A program made the translations under genes and the position numbers. Of a DNA stretch of 14,026 nt, positions 7,453 to 13,669 are shown piece after piece. The notes under the pieces are model-generated. The model was not told where the DNA came from. It did no database searches and was given only the letters and a program-made list of their open reading frames with translations. Origin of the DNA: Chitinophagales bacterium. GTDB taxonomy: Bacteria > Bacteroidota > Bacteroidia > Chitinophagales > UBA8649. Where the stretch lies: contig JADHRO010000031.1 of NCBI GenBank assembly GCA_016777395.1, forward strand, positions 1-14,026, given 5' to 3'. Within the stretch, counting starts at the first letter, position 1; every line of letters starts with the position of its first letter.

Positions 7453-9258
7453 CTATGCTTGGACGTTCTTGCTACGCATAATGCGTGATTCGATATCAGC
7501 CAACTCACCTTTTGGAATTGCGCCAATTAATCCTTTCGTATATGTGTTCTGTGGGTTGTTGTATATATCATCGGCTAAGCCCATCTCCTCAATCTTACCT
7601 TGATTCATTACAATCATTCGATCGCTCATGAATTTTACCACGGATAAATCGTGAGAAATGAAAATATAAGTAAAACCAAATTCTTCTCTGAGGTCGAGCA
7701 ATAGATTCAGCACCTGTGCTTGCACGGATACATCAAGAGCAGAAACCGATTCATCACATATAATAAAACGAGGGTTCAAGGCCAGTGCACGTGCAATACA
7801 AATACGTTGACGTTGGCCTCCACTAAACTCATGAGGATATCTATTGAAATGTTTAGGATCCAATCCTACCGTGCTCAAAAGACTTTCTACTTTCTCTTTT
7901 CGTTGTTTTTCATTGCTAAACACACCATGAACAGTCATGGGCTCTTGAATAGCTCCACCAATAGTCATCCGTGGATTTAAAGATGAATACGGATCTTGAA
8001 AAATAATTTGCATATCCTTGCGCAGTTCGGTCAAATCTGCACTATTCATTTTTAAAATGTCTCTACCCTCAAAAAGAACTTCCCCACCATGTGCAGGCGC
8101 TAGGTTTAATATCGTTCTGCCCAAAGTGGTTTTTCCGCATCCAGATTCACCCACCAATCCCATAGTTTCTCCAGGATAGACATTAAAACTTACATCATCT
8201 ACAGCCTTAACCCAAGAGGTAGTTTTTCCAAAAAAGTTTTTGGTAGTAGGAAACCATGTTTGAAGATTCCTAACTTCTAAGATGGGTGTTTTAGCTTTTA
8301 AGCTTTCCATTCTTGCCTTCGTCGCACTTTCAGATACGACAACTTTGCTAATTGCATCTTCAACTGAAGTACTCAATTCAGTAATACTTCCATCGGCTTC
8401 CACTTTCATAAAATCCTTGACTGTTGGAAGTGTGCTCAAGCGCTTCCCCAGGGGAGGTCTGCATGCCAACAAAGATCTCGTGTAGGGATGTTTCGGACTT
8501 TTGAAAATATCTAGTACTGAACCTGTTTCGACAATATTACCTTGATACATTACTATAACACGATCCGCTATTTCTCCAATTACGCCTAAATCGTGAGTAA
8601 TGAAAATGATTGAACTTTCTAATTGCATGCTCAAGTCATTCATTAACTCTAGTATTGTTTTCTGAACGGTCACGTCCAATGCCGTAGTCGGCTCATCTGC
8701 AATTAATATATCAGGATTACAACTCATTGCCATAGCAATCATCACCCGCTGCTTTTGACCACCTGATAGTTGATGAGGATATGCATCAAACATGCGAGGT
8801 GGATCGGGTAACTGAACCTTCTCAAACATCTCTAAAGTTATTTCTTTAGCCCGTTTCTTATCCACTTTTTGGTGAAGTAAAATCGCTTCCATTACTTGAT
8901 CGCCGCAAGTAAACACAGGGTTAAGTGAGGTCATTGGTTCTTGAAAAATCATTGAGATATCATTCCCTCGAAATTTTCTCATTTCATCTTCTGAAAGTTT
9001 AAGCAAATCAATTTGCTGACCATCTTTAGTGTGATAGATTACTTCACCTGAACTAATTTTTCCAGGTGGCGATGGAATCAATCGCATGATCGATAATGAA
9101 GTAACCGATTTACCTGAACCCGATTCGCCAACAATACCGACAGTTTCTCCTCGATAAAGCGTGAAACTTATTCCCTTTACAGCCTTAACACTTCCTTCAT
9201 CAGTATTAAACTCTGTTACTAAATTTTTTACTTCTAACAATAGCTTTTTTTCACTCAT
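7453..9258 (-). CDS. Peptide/nickel-type ABC transporter, two fused ATP-binding domains (DppD-DppF type)
   Basis: A 601-residue cytoplasmic ATPase subunit with two complete nucleotide-binding domains, equivalent to DppD+DppF or GsiA. Domain 1 has Walker A GESGSGKS (44-51), Q-loop QEPMTSLNP (106-114), signature LSGGQKQR (164-171), Walker B ILIADEP (184-190) and H-loop His222. Domain 2 has GESGCGKT (370-377), QDPYSSLNP (421-429), FSGGQRQR (478-485), Walker B FIICDE (498-503) and His536. HPYT (257-260) and NTYTKGL (571-577) mark the oligopeptide-type C-terminal extension of each half. Both sites look active. The only oddity is Ser504 in place of the usual Pro after the second Walker B (DESVSALD). 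No permease or binding-protein gene is nearby, so partners must be elsewhere. A weak -7-like TATTTTAG lies at 9307-9314 on the minus strand. It converges with the GCS2-CBS gene across 73 bp with no clear terminator. Confidence 0.93.
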   Translation of the reverse strand: MSEKKLLLEVKNLVTEFNTDEGSVKAVKGISFTLYRGETVGIVGESGSGKSVTSLSIMRLIPSPPGKISSGEVIYHTKDGQQIDLLKLSEDEMRKFRGNDISMIFQEPMTSLNPVFTCGDQVMEAILLHQKVDKKRAKEITLEMFEKVQLPDPPRMFDAYPHQLSGGQKQRVMIAMAMSCNPDILIADEPTTALDVTVQKTILELMNDLSMQLESSIIFITHDLGVIGEIADRVIVMYQGNIVETGSVLDIFKSPKHPYTRSLLACRPPLGKRLSTLPTVKDFMKVEADGSITELSTSVEDAISKVVVSESATKARMESLKAKTPILEVRNLQTWFPTTKNFFGKTTSWVKAVDDVSFNVYPGETMGLVGESGCGKTTLGRTILNLAPAHGGEVLFEGRDILKMNSADLTELRKDMQIIFQDPYSSLNPRMTIGGAIQEPMTVHGVFSNEKQRKEKVESLLSTVGLDPKHFNRYPHEFSGGQRQRICIARALALNPRFIICDESVSALDVSVQAQVLNLLLDLREEFGFTYIFISHDLSVVKFMSDRMIVMNQGKIEEMGLADDIYNNPQNTYTKGLIGAIPKGELADIESRIMRSKNVQA

Positions 9259-9317
9259 CTCTTCTGATGTTTTTAAGCCTCAATAACCCTGAGGTTTATT
9301 CTGCGTCTAAAATAATG

Positions 9318-9333
9318 TTTATTTATTTATTTA
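9318..9333. repeat. Tetranucleotide repeat (TTTA)4 across a stop codon
   Basis: Four perfect TTTA units on the plus strand (TAAA on the minus strand) cover the glycosyltransferase stop codon at 9327-9329. Slippage here would change at most the last residue or two of the protein, so a role in phase variation is unlikely. Confidence 0.7.
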
Positions 9334-10367
9334 TTGAAAATTGCCCAATTTAACATTTTCTCCATATGGCTCTCCAAAGATAATTCCTTTAAGACTTCTT
9401 CAATATCCTCAAATGAGATTTTTTCTTTATCAAATTTCAAAATGGCTTCATACCATACCGCAGGAGCAAGTGAATCTAAAACCAGCCCTCTATTGGAATT
9501 AACAAACTCCTTAGCGCCAACTCGATCAGAAATGATTACTGGCACTTTAGCAGCAAAGGCTTCTGTTATAATTTGACCAAAAGGTTCGTAAACTGCGGGG
9601 TGAAGTAAAACATCAACTTGGTGATAGATAGCTCCCATGTCCTTAACAAAGCCAAGTGATACAATTTGAGGATTAGAACTTTTAAATGAAGTACCCGCGA
9701 CTAAGAGCTTATAATTCTTTGGCAACTCCTTAAACACTGCTATCAAAGTATCTAGGCCCTTCCGTTTATGACTTGTGGATACAAGCAAAAATATCTTATC
9801 CTCTTTTGACCATCCATTTCGCTCACGAATAGATACATCCCTTGTTGAAGTTTCAAACATTGAAAGCCTAATAGGAGGATGTAAAACCCGAACTTTATTG
9901 GGGGCGATACGGTAAAGATTGATTATTTCATCTTTAACCATTTTGGAGCAGGCATATATAACTTTTGCATTATTAAAAGCTTTTCTATCCAAATAGAGTT
10001 GAACTAAATCCACAATAGTGCTAAACTTCGCACCTTTTGCTTGTAAATATCCCTTATGTGTACTTGGAGCAATCACATGATTTTGGCGAGAAGTTCTCTC
10101 TAAGGCCAGAATAAAATCAAATTCATTTAGACCGATAATCTGCTTCAGTTTTTTATCAAAAAAGAAGTTGCGAATAGGTTTAGGAATTCTTTTAAGATTC
10201 AGATGATGAATATGTAAATTTGCTGGTGGAGATATATCAGGTGAAATTTTTGAAGTGAACAAATGCACTTCGTCACCTCTATTTATAAAATAATCGATAT
10301 AATTAAAAAGTCTAGTTTCTAGTCCTCCCTTATAAATATATCGAATATGAATCAATGCAACCTTCAT
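9327..10367 (-). CDS. Family 4 glycosyltransferase (GT-B fold)
   Basis: A nucleotide-sugar-dependent retaining glycosyltransferase that probably works on a surface polysaccharide, LPS or glycolipid. I place the start at the ATG at 10367, giving 346 residues beginning MKVALIHIRYIYKGGLETRLF, the typical GT4 opening with a glycine-rich acceptor-side loop. The frame extends seven codons upstream to a TTG, which is less likely. The C-terminal donor-binding half has LVSTSHKRKGLDTLI (about 195-209) and the EX7E signature EPFGQIITE (Glu261 and Glu269), followed by AFAAKVPVIISDRVGAKEFV. The spacing resembles WaaG/RfaG-like enzymes. It is a single gene without other polysaccharide genes nearby, so donor and acceptor cannot be assigned. 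It faces away from the SCP2 gene and is followed, in the same direction after 68 bp, by the ABC transporter gene. Confidence 0.88.
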   Translation of the reverse strand: MKVALIHIRYIYKGGLETRLFNYIDYFINRGDEVHLFTSKISPDISPPANLHIHHLNLKRIPKPIRNFFFDKKLKQIIGLNEFDFILALERTSRQNHVIAPSTHKGYLQAKGAKFSTIVDLVQLYLDRKAFNNAKVIYACSKMVKDEIINLYRIAPNKVRVLHPPIRLSMFETSTRDVSIRERNGWSKEDKIFLLVSTSHKRKGLDTLIAVFKELPKNYKLLVAGTSFKSSNPQIVSLGFVKDMGAIYHQVDVLLHPAVYEPFGQIITEAFAAKVPVIISDRVGAKEFVNSNRGLVLDSLAPAVWYEAILKFDKEKISFEDIEEVLKELSLESHMEKMLNWAIFNK

Positions 10368-10447
10368 TCTATTTCCAAAAATAAGCAATGTCTTACACTT
10401 GATCTTGCGTATTAAGTTTTATTATCATCGTTGATTGAAATATTACT

Positions 10448-10455
10448 TATTTTTG
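10448..10455 (+). promoter_or_regulatory. Probable -7 promoter element for the SCP2 gene
   Basis: TATTTTTG is an exact match to the Bacteroidota -7 consensus TAnnTTTG and sits 25 bases before the ATG at 10481. A TTG at 10431-10433 could be the -33 element, but the 14-base spacing is shorter than usual. Confidence 0.55.
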
Positions 10456-10480
10456 GTTTAAACAAAGTTTTGAAAGATTT

Positions 10481-10807
10481 ATGAAAACTGCCAGAGAAAT
10501 TATTTTTTCCTTAGAGGATCGCTTTAAACCAGAAGAGGTAGATGACGATTTAAGCATCCTTTTTCATTTCGACATAAGTGGAGATAATGGAGGACAGTTC
10601 TCTGTAAAAATTGAAGATGAGACCTGTAATGTAAGTGAAGGTTTAAGCGGAGAACCTAAATGCTTAATCAGCTGCGCAGAAGATGTTTATGCTGATATAG
10701 AGCTCGGGCAAAAAAATGCCCAAATGGCGCTTATGACTGGGGAAATAAAAATCAGCAATATCATGGCTATGATGAAATTCATTAATTGCTTCGATAAATT
10801 ACATTAG
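10481..10807 (+). CDS. SCP2 sterol/lipid-binding domain protein
   Basis: A single-domain SCP2 protein of 108 residues, the normal length for a stand-alone domain. The fold pattern is visible in order: LSILFHFDISGDNGGQFSVKIEDETC (about 24-49), SEGLSGEPKCLISCAEDVYADIELGQKN (52-79), then the helix-loop AQMALMTGEIKISNIMAMMKFINCF (80-104), which matches the AFMTGKLKISGDM motif of the family. SCP2 domains hold a fatty acid, acyl-CoA or other hydrophobic ligand in a cavity; the bacterial stand-alone forms have no agreed function. There is no signal peptide, so it is cytosolic. Its stop codon is three bases from the stop of the opposing M1 peptidase gene, and it is divergent from the glycosyltransferase. 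The context does not suggest a pathway. Confidence 0.88.
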   Translation: MKTAREIIFSLEDRFKPEEVDDDLSILFHFDISGDNGGQFSVKIEDETCNVSEGLSGEPKCLISCAEDVYADIELGQKNAQMALMTGEIKISNIMAMMKFINCFDKLH

Positions 10808-10810
10808 CTA

Positions 10811-12778
10811 TTACGGAACTAAAAGTTGCAAAGTGCCCTCGTCAGTAGAATTTCTTAATACGACGGTATATGTGCCGGATGCAAGATCATGGTTAATGAT
10901 GTGGTTCTTACCTATCAAGTTTTTCTCCAAAACCAATCGCCCTAATTGATCAATAATCTGTAATTGAGTACCCTCAAATGTCAAATCTAGCATAAATTGA
11001 TTTGAGCTTGGATTTGGGTATAACTTAGCCATTGTGCTAAACTTATTTAGATTATCTATTCCAGTTACCTCTAAACTTGCATCAAAAATAAAACTACCCT
11101 CTTGGTTGAGCACCCAATTTTCGGGATCTACACGGACCGCATAGATTTCTTTGTCGATATCAAAAACATAAGCTTGTTCGTTCAGTGAGTGCATCACATA
11201 AATAATGGTATCCGTGTTATCCATAAATTCTATCTCAATCTCAAGAGCACTTTTGAAAAACGGAGTGACAGAAGGAGTGGATGTGGTTTGACTTAGTTCC
11301 ACAACAATTTGATTACCCGCTTCATTAAATCTACCATTGTAGGTCGGATAACCTTCTCCATAATACCAATGCGCCAAAAAGTCAGTCATTGAAACTCCCG
11401 AAACGGATTCAACTATACCAATAAAATCCTCTGCATTAGCTGTAGAATTGGCATAGGTATTTTGATAGCTTTTCATTGCTTGAAAAAACAAGGCATCATC
11501 ATTAACCCAATGCCTTACCATATGAACCAATGCTGATCCCTTATCATAAGATAAGCGAGAATTGAAAATCCTGCCATCATTATCTTGGCTTGCCACTGGA
11601 ACAAATACGCTTCCTCCAGGCTGACTCATCACGTCGGCATGAACTCCAGCCATTCTTTGTTGGGCACTGTTTTGATTCAAGCTTTGATAAAATAAGTATT
11701 CACTGTAAGAAGCAAAACCTTCATTAACCCATATATGGCCCCAATCCGAGCAAGTAACATTATCGCCAAACCACTGATGCCCCAATTCATGAGCAGTCAA
11801 ACCAGTTTCAAAAAAACCTTGGGTAGTCATGGTTTGGTGTTCCATACCTCCACTTAAGGGAGCCATGCAATGCCCGTATTTTTCATCTCTAAAAGGATAC
11901 AAGCCATACAAATCTGAAAAAACATATAACATGTCCGCTGTCAAATCAATATCGCTTTCAAAATTTGATAAGGTAGCTGGATTATCATATATAAAATTTT
12001 GAACATACACACTATCCAATGTTCCTGGTAACGGAGCCATAAAACTGTAATCAATATAAGGACCGACTGCAATCGACATGAGGTAATAGGCTATTGGGTG
12101 ATTGTGTTTCCATTCGAAGCGTGTCTTGTTTCCTGGAAGACTAACTTCCTGCTGTAAAAGGCCATTTGAACCTCCTTTCAATCCATTGGGCACCGTCAAC
12201 CAAACTTCACTAGAATCTATTTTATCTGTGAGAACTTGTTTTACCGGCCACCAGGTATACGCCGAAAATGGTTGGCTTAATGTCCAAGTTACATCAGCAC
12301 CCCAACTTGGTGATTGATCATTAAAAATTCCACCAAAAAATCCTCCTCCACCAGGTGGATTACCCTTGTAGAAAACCTCAACAACGACATCAGTACCTTG
12401 GCTAAGATTGCTTGATGGAAAAATCTGTAGCTCATCGCCAGTTCTATTCGTAGGAGACAAAACCCCATTTATTTTTGCAGAATCAACATTCAAGGAACCT
12501 GCTAATTCTAAAACAAAAACATCCAAACTAAATGCCGTAACTATAGCATTTAAGGTAGCATGTCCGCGATTAATGGTGGTGCTAGAATTATCTATATCCA
12601 AATCCAACTTTACATAATGAACATCATATTTATCCTGACCGCTTAATCCCTTCTCCCCGGACTTGTGTCCTGGAAAATTTTGCATCTTGTGTTTGGCGCA
12701 TTCATGCACTCGAACTTCTTGAGTAAAAATCGTTTGAACACCCAATAATAAGATGAGTAAATAGTTGAATTTTTTCAT
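10811..12778 (-). CDS. Secreted M1-family zinc aminopeptidase with type IX secretion C-terminal domain
   Basis: A 655-residue extracellular or surface-bound zinc metallopeptidase. The signal peptide is residues 1-20. The N-terminal beta domain spans about 48-240, then the gluzincin catalytic domain. The exopeptidase motif reads GGMEH at 310-314 (GAMEN in classical members). The zinc site is HELGH at 330-334 with the third ligand Glu353 in NEG, exactly HEXXH-X18-E. The likely transition-state Tyr is Tyr411 in SYDKGS. A beta region follows at about 480-570. The last roughly 75 residues (KLYPNPSSNQFMLDLTFEG ... LASGTYTVVLRN) are a type A sorting domain of the type IX (Por) system, which directs export across the outer membrane. 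Unusual is a Gly-rich loop, PPGGGGFFGG (141-150). The enzyme probably trims extracellular peptides for nutrition. A -7 element lies 26 bases upstream. Confidence 0.93.
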   Translation of the reverse strand: MKKFNYLLILLLGVQTIFTQEVRVHECAKHKMQNFPGHKSGEKGLSGQDKYDVHYVKLDLDIDNSSTTINRGHATLNAIVTAFSLDVFVLELAGSLNVDSAKINGVLSPTNRTGDELQIFPSSNLSQGTDVVVEVFYKGNPPGGGGFFGGIFNDQSPSWGADVTWTLSQPFSAYTWWPVKQVLTDKIDSSEVWLTVPNGLKGGSNGLLQQEVSLPGNKTRFEWKHNHPIAYYLMSIAVGPYIDYSFMAPLPGTLDSVYVQNFIYDNPATLSNFESDIDLTADMLYVFSDLYGLYPFRDEKYGHCMAPLSGGMEHQTMTTQGFFETGLTAHELGHQWFGDNVTCSDWGHIWVNEGFASYSEYLFYQSLNQNSAQQRMAGVHADVMSQPGGSVFVPVASQDNDGRIFNSRLSYDKGSALVHMVRHWVNDDALFFQAMKSYQNTYANSTANAEDFIGIVESVSGVSMTDFLAHWYYGEGYPTYNGRFNEAGNQIVVELSQTTSTPSVTPFFKSALEIEIEFMDNTDTIIYVMHSLNEQAYVFDIDKEIYAVRVDPENWVLNQEGSFIFDASLEVTGIDNLNKFSTMAKLYPNPSSNQFMLDLTFEGTQLQIIDQLGRLVLEKNLIGKNHIINHDLASGTYTVVLRNSTDEGTLQLLVP

Positions 12779-12804
12779 GAATCATTTGTTATTTAATAGT
12801 TAAA

Positions 12805-12812
12805 CAAAGATA
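12805..12812 (-). promoter_or_regulatory. Probable -7 promoter element for the M1 peptidase
   Basis: On the minus strand this reads TATCTTTG, an exact match to TAnnTTTG, 26 bases before the start codon. The -33 region is weak: the nearest candidate is TTTA within the palindrome GTTTAAAC at 12825-12832. The predicted leader is only about 20 bases. Confidence 0.6.
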
Positions 12813-12840
12813 ACCTATCTAATTGTTTAAACTAAGATTT

Positions 12841-12865
12841 ATTTTGAAAGAATAATTATTGGTTG
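12841..12865. repeat. Degenerate fragment of the intergenic repeat unit (copy 0)
   Basis: The 15 bases at 12841-12855 (ATTTTGAAAGAATAA) are identical to 13017-13031 inside copy 2. The rest, TTATTGGTTG before GATG, resembles the TTATTTGTGGGC end of the full units. It looks like a unit whose middle, including the terminator-like hairpin, has been lost. Confidence 0.5.
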
Positions 12866-12867
12866 GA

Positions 12868-12898
12868 TGCAGGGGATTACCTTCGGTGATCCCTTGCA
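12868..12898. other. Stem-loop 1 of repeat copy 1
   Basis: The arm TGCAGGGGATTACC (12868-12881) pairs with GGTGATCCCTTGCA (12885-12898): 14 pairs including two G-T wobbles, with loop TTC. The core GGGATTACC/GGTGATCCC is unchanged in copy 2. There is no T-tract directly after it, so it is not a terminator by itself. Confidence 0.75.
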
Positions 12899-12938
12899 CG
12901 CCATGTTGAAAAAATAAAAGCTTGCTATTTTGAATAAC

Positions 12939-12975
12939 AAAGCCCTGCATTTGTGCAAGGCTTTTCTTCTTATTT
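12939..12975 (+). terminator. Terminator-like stem-loop 2 of repeat copy 1
   Basis: AAAGCC-C-TGCA pairs with TGCA-A-GGCTTT around a TTTG loop (12939-12964), ten pairs with one mismatch, followed by TTTTCTTCTTATTT. The minus strand also gives a T-rich run after the stem, so it may act in both directions. No gene reads into it from the left, which makes its purpose unclear. Confidence 0.5.
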
Positions 12976-12984
12976 GTGGGCGAT

Positions 12985-13009
12985 GAGGGATTACCTTCGG
13001 TGATCCCTT
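12985..13009. other. Stem-loop 1 of repeat copy 2
   Basis: GGGATTACC (12987-12995) pairs with GGTGATCCC (12999-13007) across a TTC loop, extended by A-T and a G-T wobble. The core is identical to copy 1, but the outer TGCA pairing of copy 1 is lost. Confidence 0.7.
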
Positions 13010-13045
13010 GCACCCCATTTTGAAAGAATAAAAGCCTGCTATTTT

Positions 13046-13103
13046 CGATAGCCTATAGTCTTTATTATTCAAAAACGTTCTCGAATGAATTCGGTTCGCT
13101 TTT
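13046..13103. repeat. 58-bp insertion in repeat copy 2, bounded by TTTT
   Basis: Present in copy 2 and absent from copy 1. TTTT occurs on both sides (13042-13045 and 13100-13103), so the exact boundary is ambiguous and may be a 4-bp target duplication. TTATTCAAAA at 13065-13074 is the perfect inverted copy of TTTTGAATAA at 13100-13109, with an inner CGAA-TGAA-TTCG hairpin at 13082-13093. A small hairpin GCTAT/ATAGC spans 13038-13052. No coding content. Confidence 0.6.
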
Positions 13104-13110
13104 GAATAAC

Positions 13111-13147
13111 AAAGCCCCGCACTAGTGCAAGGCTTTTCTTCTTATTT
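13111..13147 (+). terminator. Terminator-like stem-loop 2 of repeat copy 2
   Basis: AAAGCC (13111-13116) pairs with GGCTTT (13131-13136) and GCAC (13119-13122) with GTGC (13125-13128), with two C/A mismatches between. TTTTCTTCTTATTT follows. The inner stem differs from copy 1 (TGCA/TGCA there), yet both still pair, which hints that the structure rather than the sequence was kept. Confidence 0.5.
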
Positions 13148-13163
13148 GTGGGCCTCTCGCTCC

Positions 13164-13190
13164 ATAGTTCGAACTTTTTAAAAGAACTAT
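13164..13190. other. Inverted repeat ATAGTTC/GAACTAT
   Basis: ATAGTTC at 13164-13170 and GAACTAT at 13184-13190 form a 7-bp stem with a 13-base loop. The left arm is also part of the palindrome AGTTCGAACT (13166-13175). It could be an operator or part of the repeat's flank. Confidence 0.4.
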
Positions 13191-13218
13191 TGAAGCCGTA
13201 ACCTTCCTTGATTCTATT

Positions 13219-13248
13219 GCGTAATAGATAGCAACTCAAAAATTACGC
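13219..13248. other. Inverted repeat GCGTAAT/ATTACGC
   Basis: GCGTAAT at 13219-13225 and ATTACGC at 13242-13248 are perfect inverted copies 16 bases apart. They sit just before the candidate promoter of the gene at 13295, a plausible place for a regulator, but chance cannot be excluded in such AT-rich DNA. Confidence 0.35.
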
Positions 13249-13263
13249 CTATAGCAATACATA

Positions 13264-13271
13264 TACTTTTT
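13264..13271 (+). promoter_or_regulatory. Possible -7 element for the gene at 13295
   Basis: TACTTTTT differs by one base from TAnnTTTG and lies 23 bases before the ATG, close to the spacing of the better promoter matches in this window. I see no clear -33 element. Confidence 0.35.
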
Positions 13272-13294
13272 TATTAACCTTAAAATTATTTTTT

Positions 13295-13642
13295 ATGAAA
13301 AAGTTAATGTTATGTCCAATCCTTTCAATTCTATTTTTTAACGCTTATTCTCAAGACACGACCTGTACTTATTTCGTGGGTAATGAAGTGTATGAATTCA
13401 ACTATCAAACAAGTGAAATAATATATGAGAAAACTCATAACTCTGGACTATATACTATAAAGGTAAAAGATGGAGATGTGCTATGTTTAGATTTTAGCGA
13501 TACCATTGCTTGTACAAGAAAAATTGTGACAACTTACTCTGATGGAGAGGAAGATATTGCACACCTAAATGCAAATAGTAAAGTATATTATTCTCAAGAC
13601 TCCATACTTAGAGTACAAGTTGGTAGACCAGAGTATGAATAA
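13295..13642 (+). CDS. Small secreted protein of unknown function
   Basis: 115 residues, not recognised. A clear signal peptide (MKKLMLCPILSILFFNAYSQ, cut about residue 19-20) is followed by a compact, mostly beta-rich mature part of about 95 residues. It is rich in Tyr, Asp, Glu and Thr and has three cysteines in the mature part (CTY near 24, CLD near 63, CTR near 73). Repeated short strands such as VYEFNYQTSEIIYE and LYTIKVKDGDVLCLDF suggest a small beta fold. It is exported to the periplasm or cell surface; there is no lipobox. The ATG follows an A/T-rich leader without Shine-Dalgarno, as elsewhere in the window. The next small gene begins 27 bases later, so the genes at 13295, 13670 and 13876 may share a transcript. 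It is probably an accessory gene of narrow distribution. Confidence 0.65.
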   Translation: MKKLMLCPILSILFFNAYSQDTTCTYFVGNEVYEFNYQTSEIIYEKTHNSGLYTIKVKDGDVLCLDFSDTIACTRKIVTTYSDGEEDIAHLNANSKVYYSQDSILRVQVGRPEYE

Positions 13643-13669
13643 AGTATTGAGGACTTAAAAACATAAATT

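Larger units (their letters stand above)
12866..12981. repeat. Intergenic tandem repeat unit, copy 1 (116 bp)
   Basis: This is the intact copy. It begins with GATG, then a long stem-loop (12868-12898), a linker, and a terminator-like stem-loop (12939-12964) with a T-rich tail, and ends TTATTTGTGGGC. Two blocks are identical to copy 2: 27 bases at 12873-12899 (matching 12987-13013) and 29 bases at 12953-12981 (matching 13125-13153). Confidence 0.85.
12982..13153. repeat. Intergenic tandem repeat unit, copy 2, interrupted (172 bp)
   Basis: Directly abuts copy 1 and has the same order of parts: GATG, stem-loop 1 (12985-13009), linker, stem-loop 2 (13111-13136) and the TTATTTGTGGGC end. The shared sequence TGCTATTTT|GAATAAC of copy 1 is split here after 13045 and resumes at 13104, so about 58 bp are extra. 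Without them the unit would be 114 bp. Confidence 0.8.
12779..13294. other. 516-bp divergent intergenic region with a decayed repeat array
   Basis: The region lies between the starts of the M1 peptidase (leftward) and the gene at 13295 (rightward). From left to right it holds the peptidase promoter (about 12805-12812), a repeat array with hairpins (12841-13153), two inverted repeats (13164-13190 and 13219-13248), and a possible promoter of the next gene (13264-13271). Short frames across the array on the minus strand are repeat-derived and not convincing genes. Confidence 0.75.

Noticed and set aside
9274..9298. Stem TAAGCCTCA/TGAGGTTTA between the glycosyltransferase and ABC genes as a terminator
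   Set aside because: The stem is about nine pairs with a wobble and a 7-base loop, but in the direction of the glycosyltransferase it is followed by A's rather than T's, so it does not look like an intrinsic terminator. It may be a leader hairpin of the ABC mRNA.
9318..9333. (TTTA)4 repeat as a phase-variation switch for the glycosyltransferase
   Set aside because: It sits at the stop codon, so slippage would alter only the last residue or two and would not turn the gene on or off.
9327..10388. Longer glycosyltransferase starting at TTG 10388
   Set aside because: The seven extra codons lack the conserved opening; the internal ATG at 10367 begins exactly at the MKVALIH strand typical of the family.
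12873..12893. Stem-loop 1 as a UUCG tetraloop structure or tRNA arm
   Set aside because: The pairing register gives a TTC triloop; the C(UUCG)G register would force a C/T mismatch. No tRNA arms are present around it.
12819..13072. Two overlapping minus-strand frames of 64 and 77 codons in the intergenic repeat array
   Set aside because: Each encodes the same short peptide twice only because it crosses the tandem repeat (GITEGNP or GSPKVIP in alternate frames). There is no signal, no start context and no fold; the hairpins explain the sequence.
12841..13153. CRISPR array
   Set aside because: The units are about 115 bp, abut directly, have no variable spacers of regular length, and no cas gene is near.
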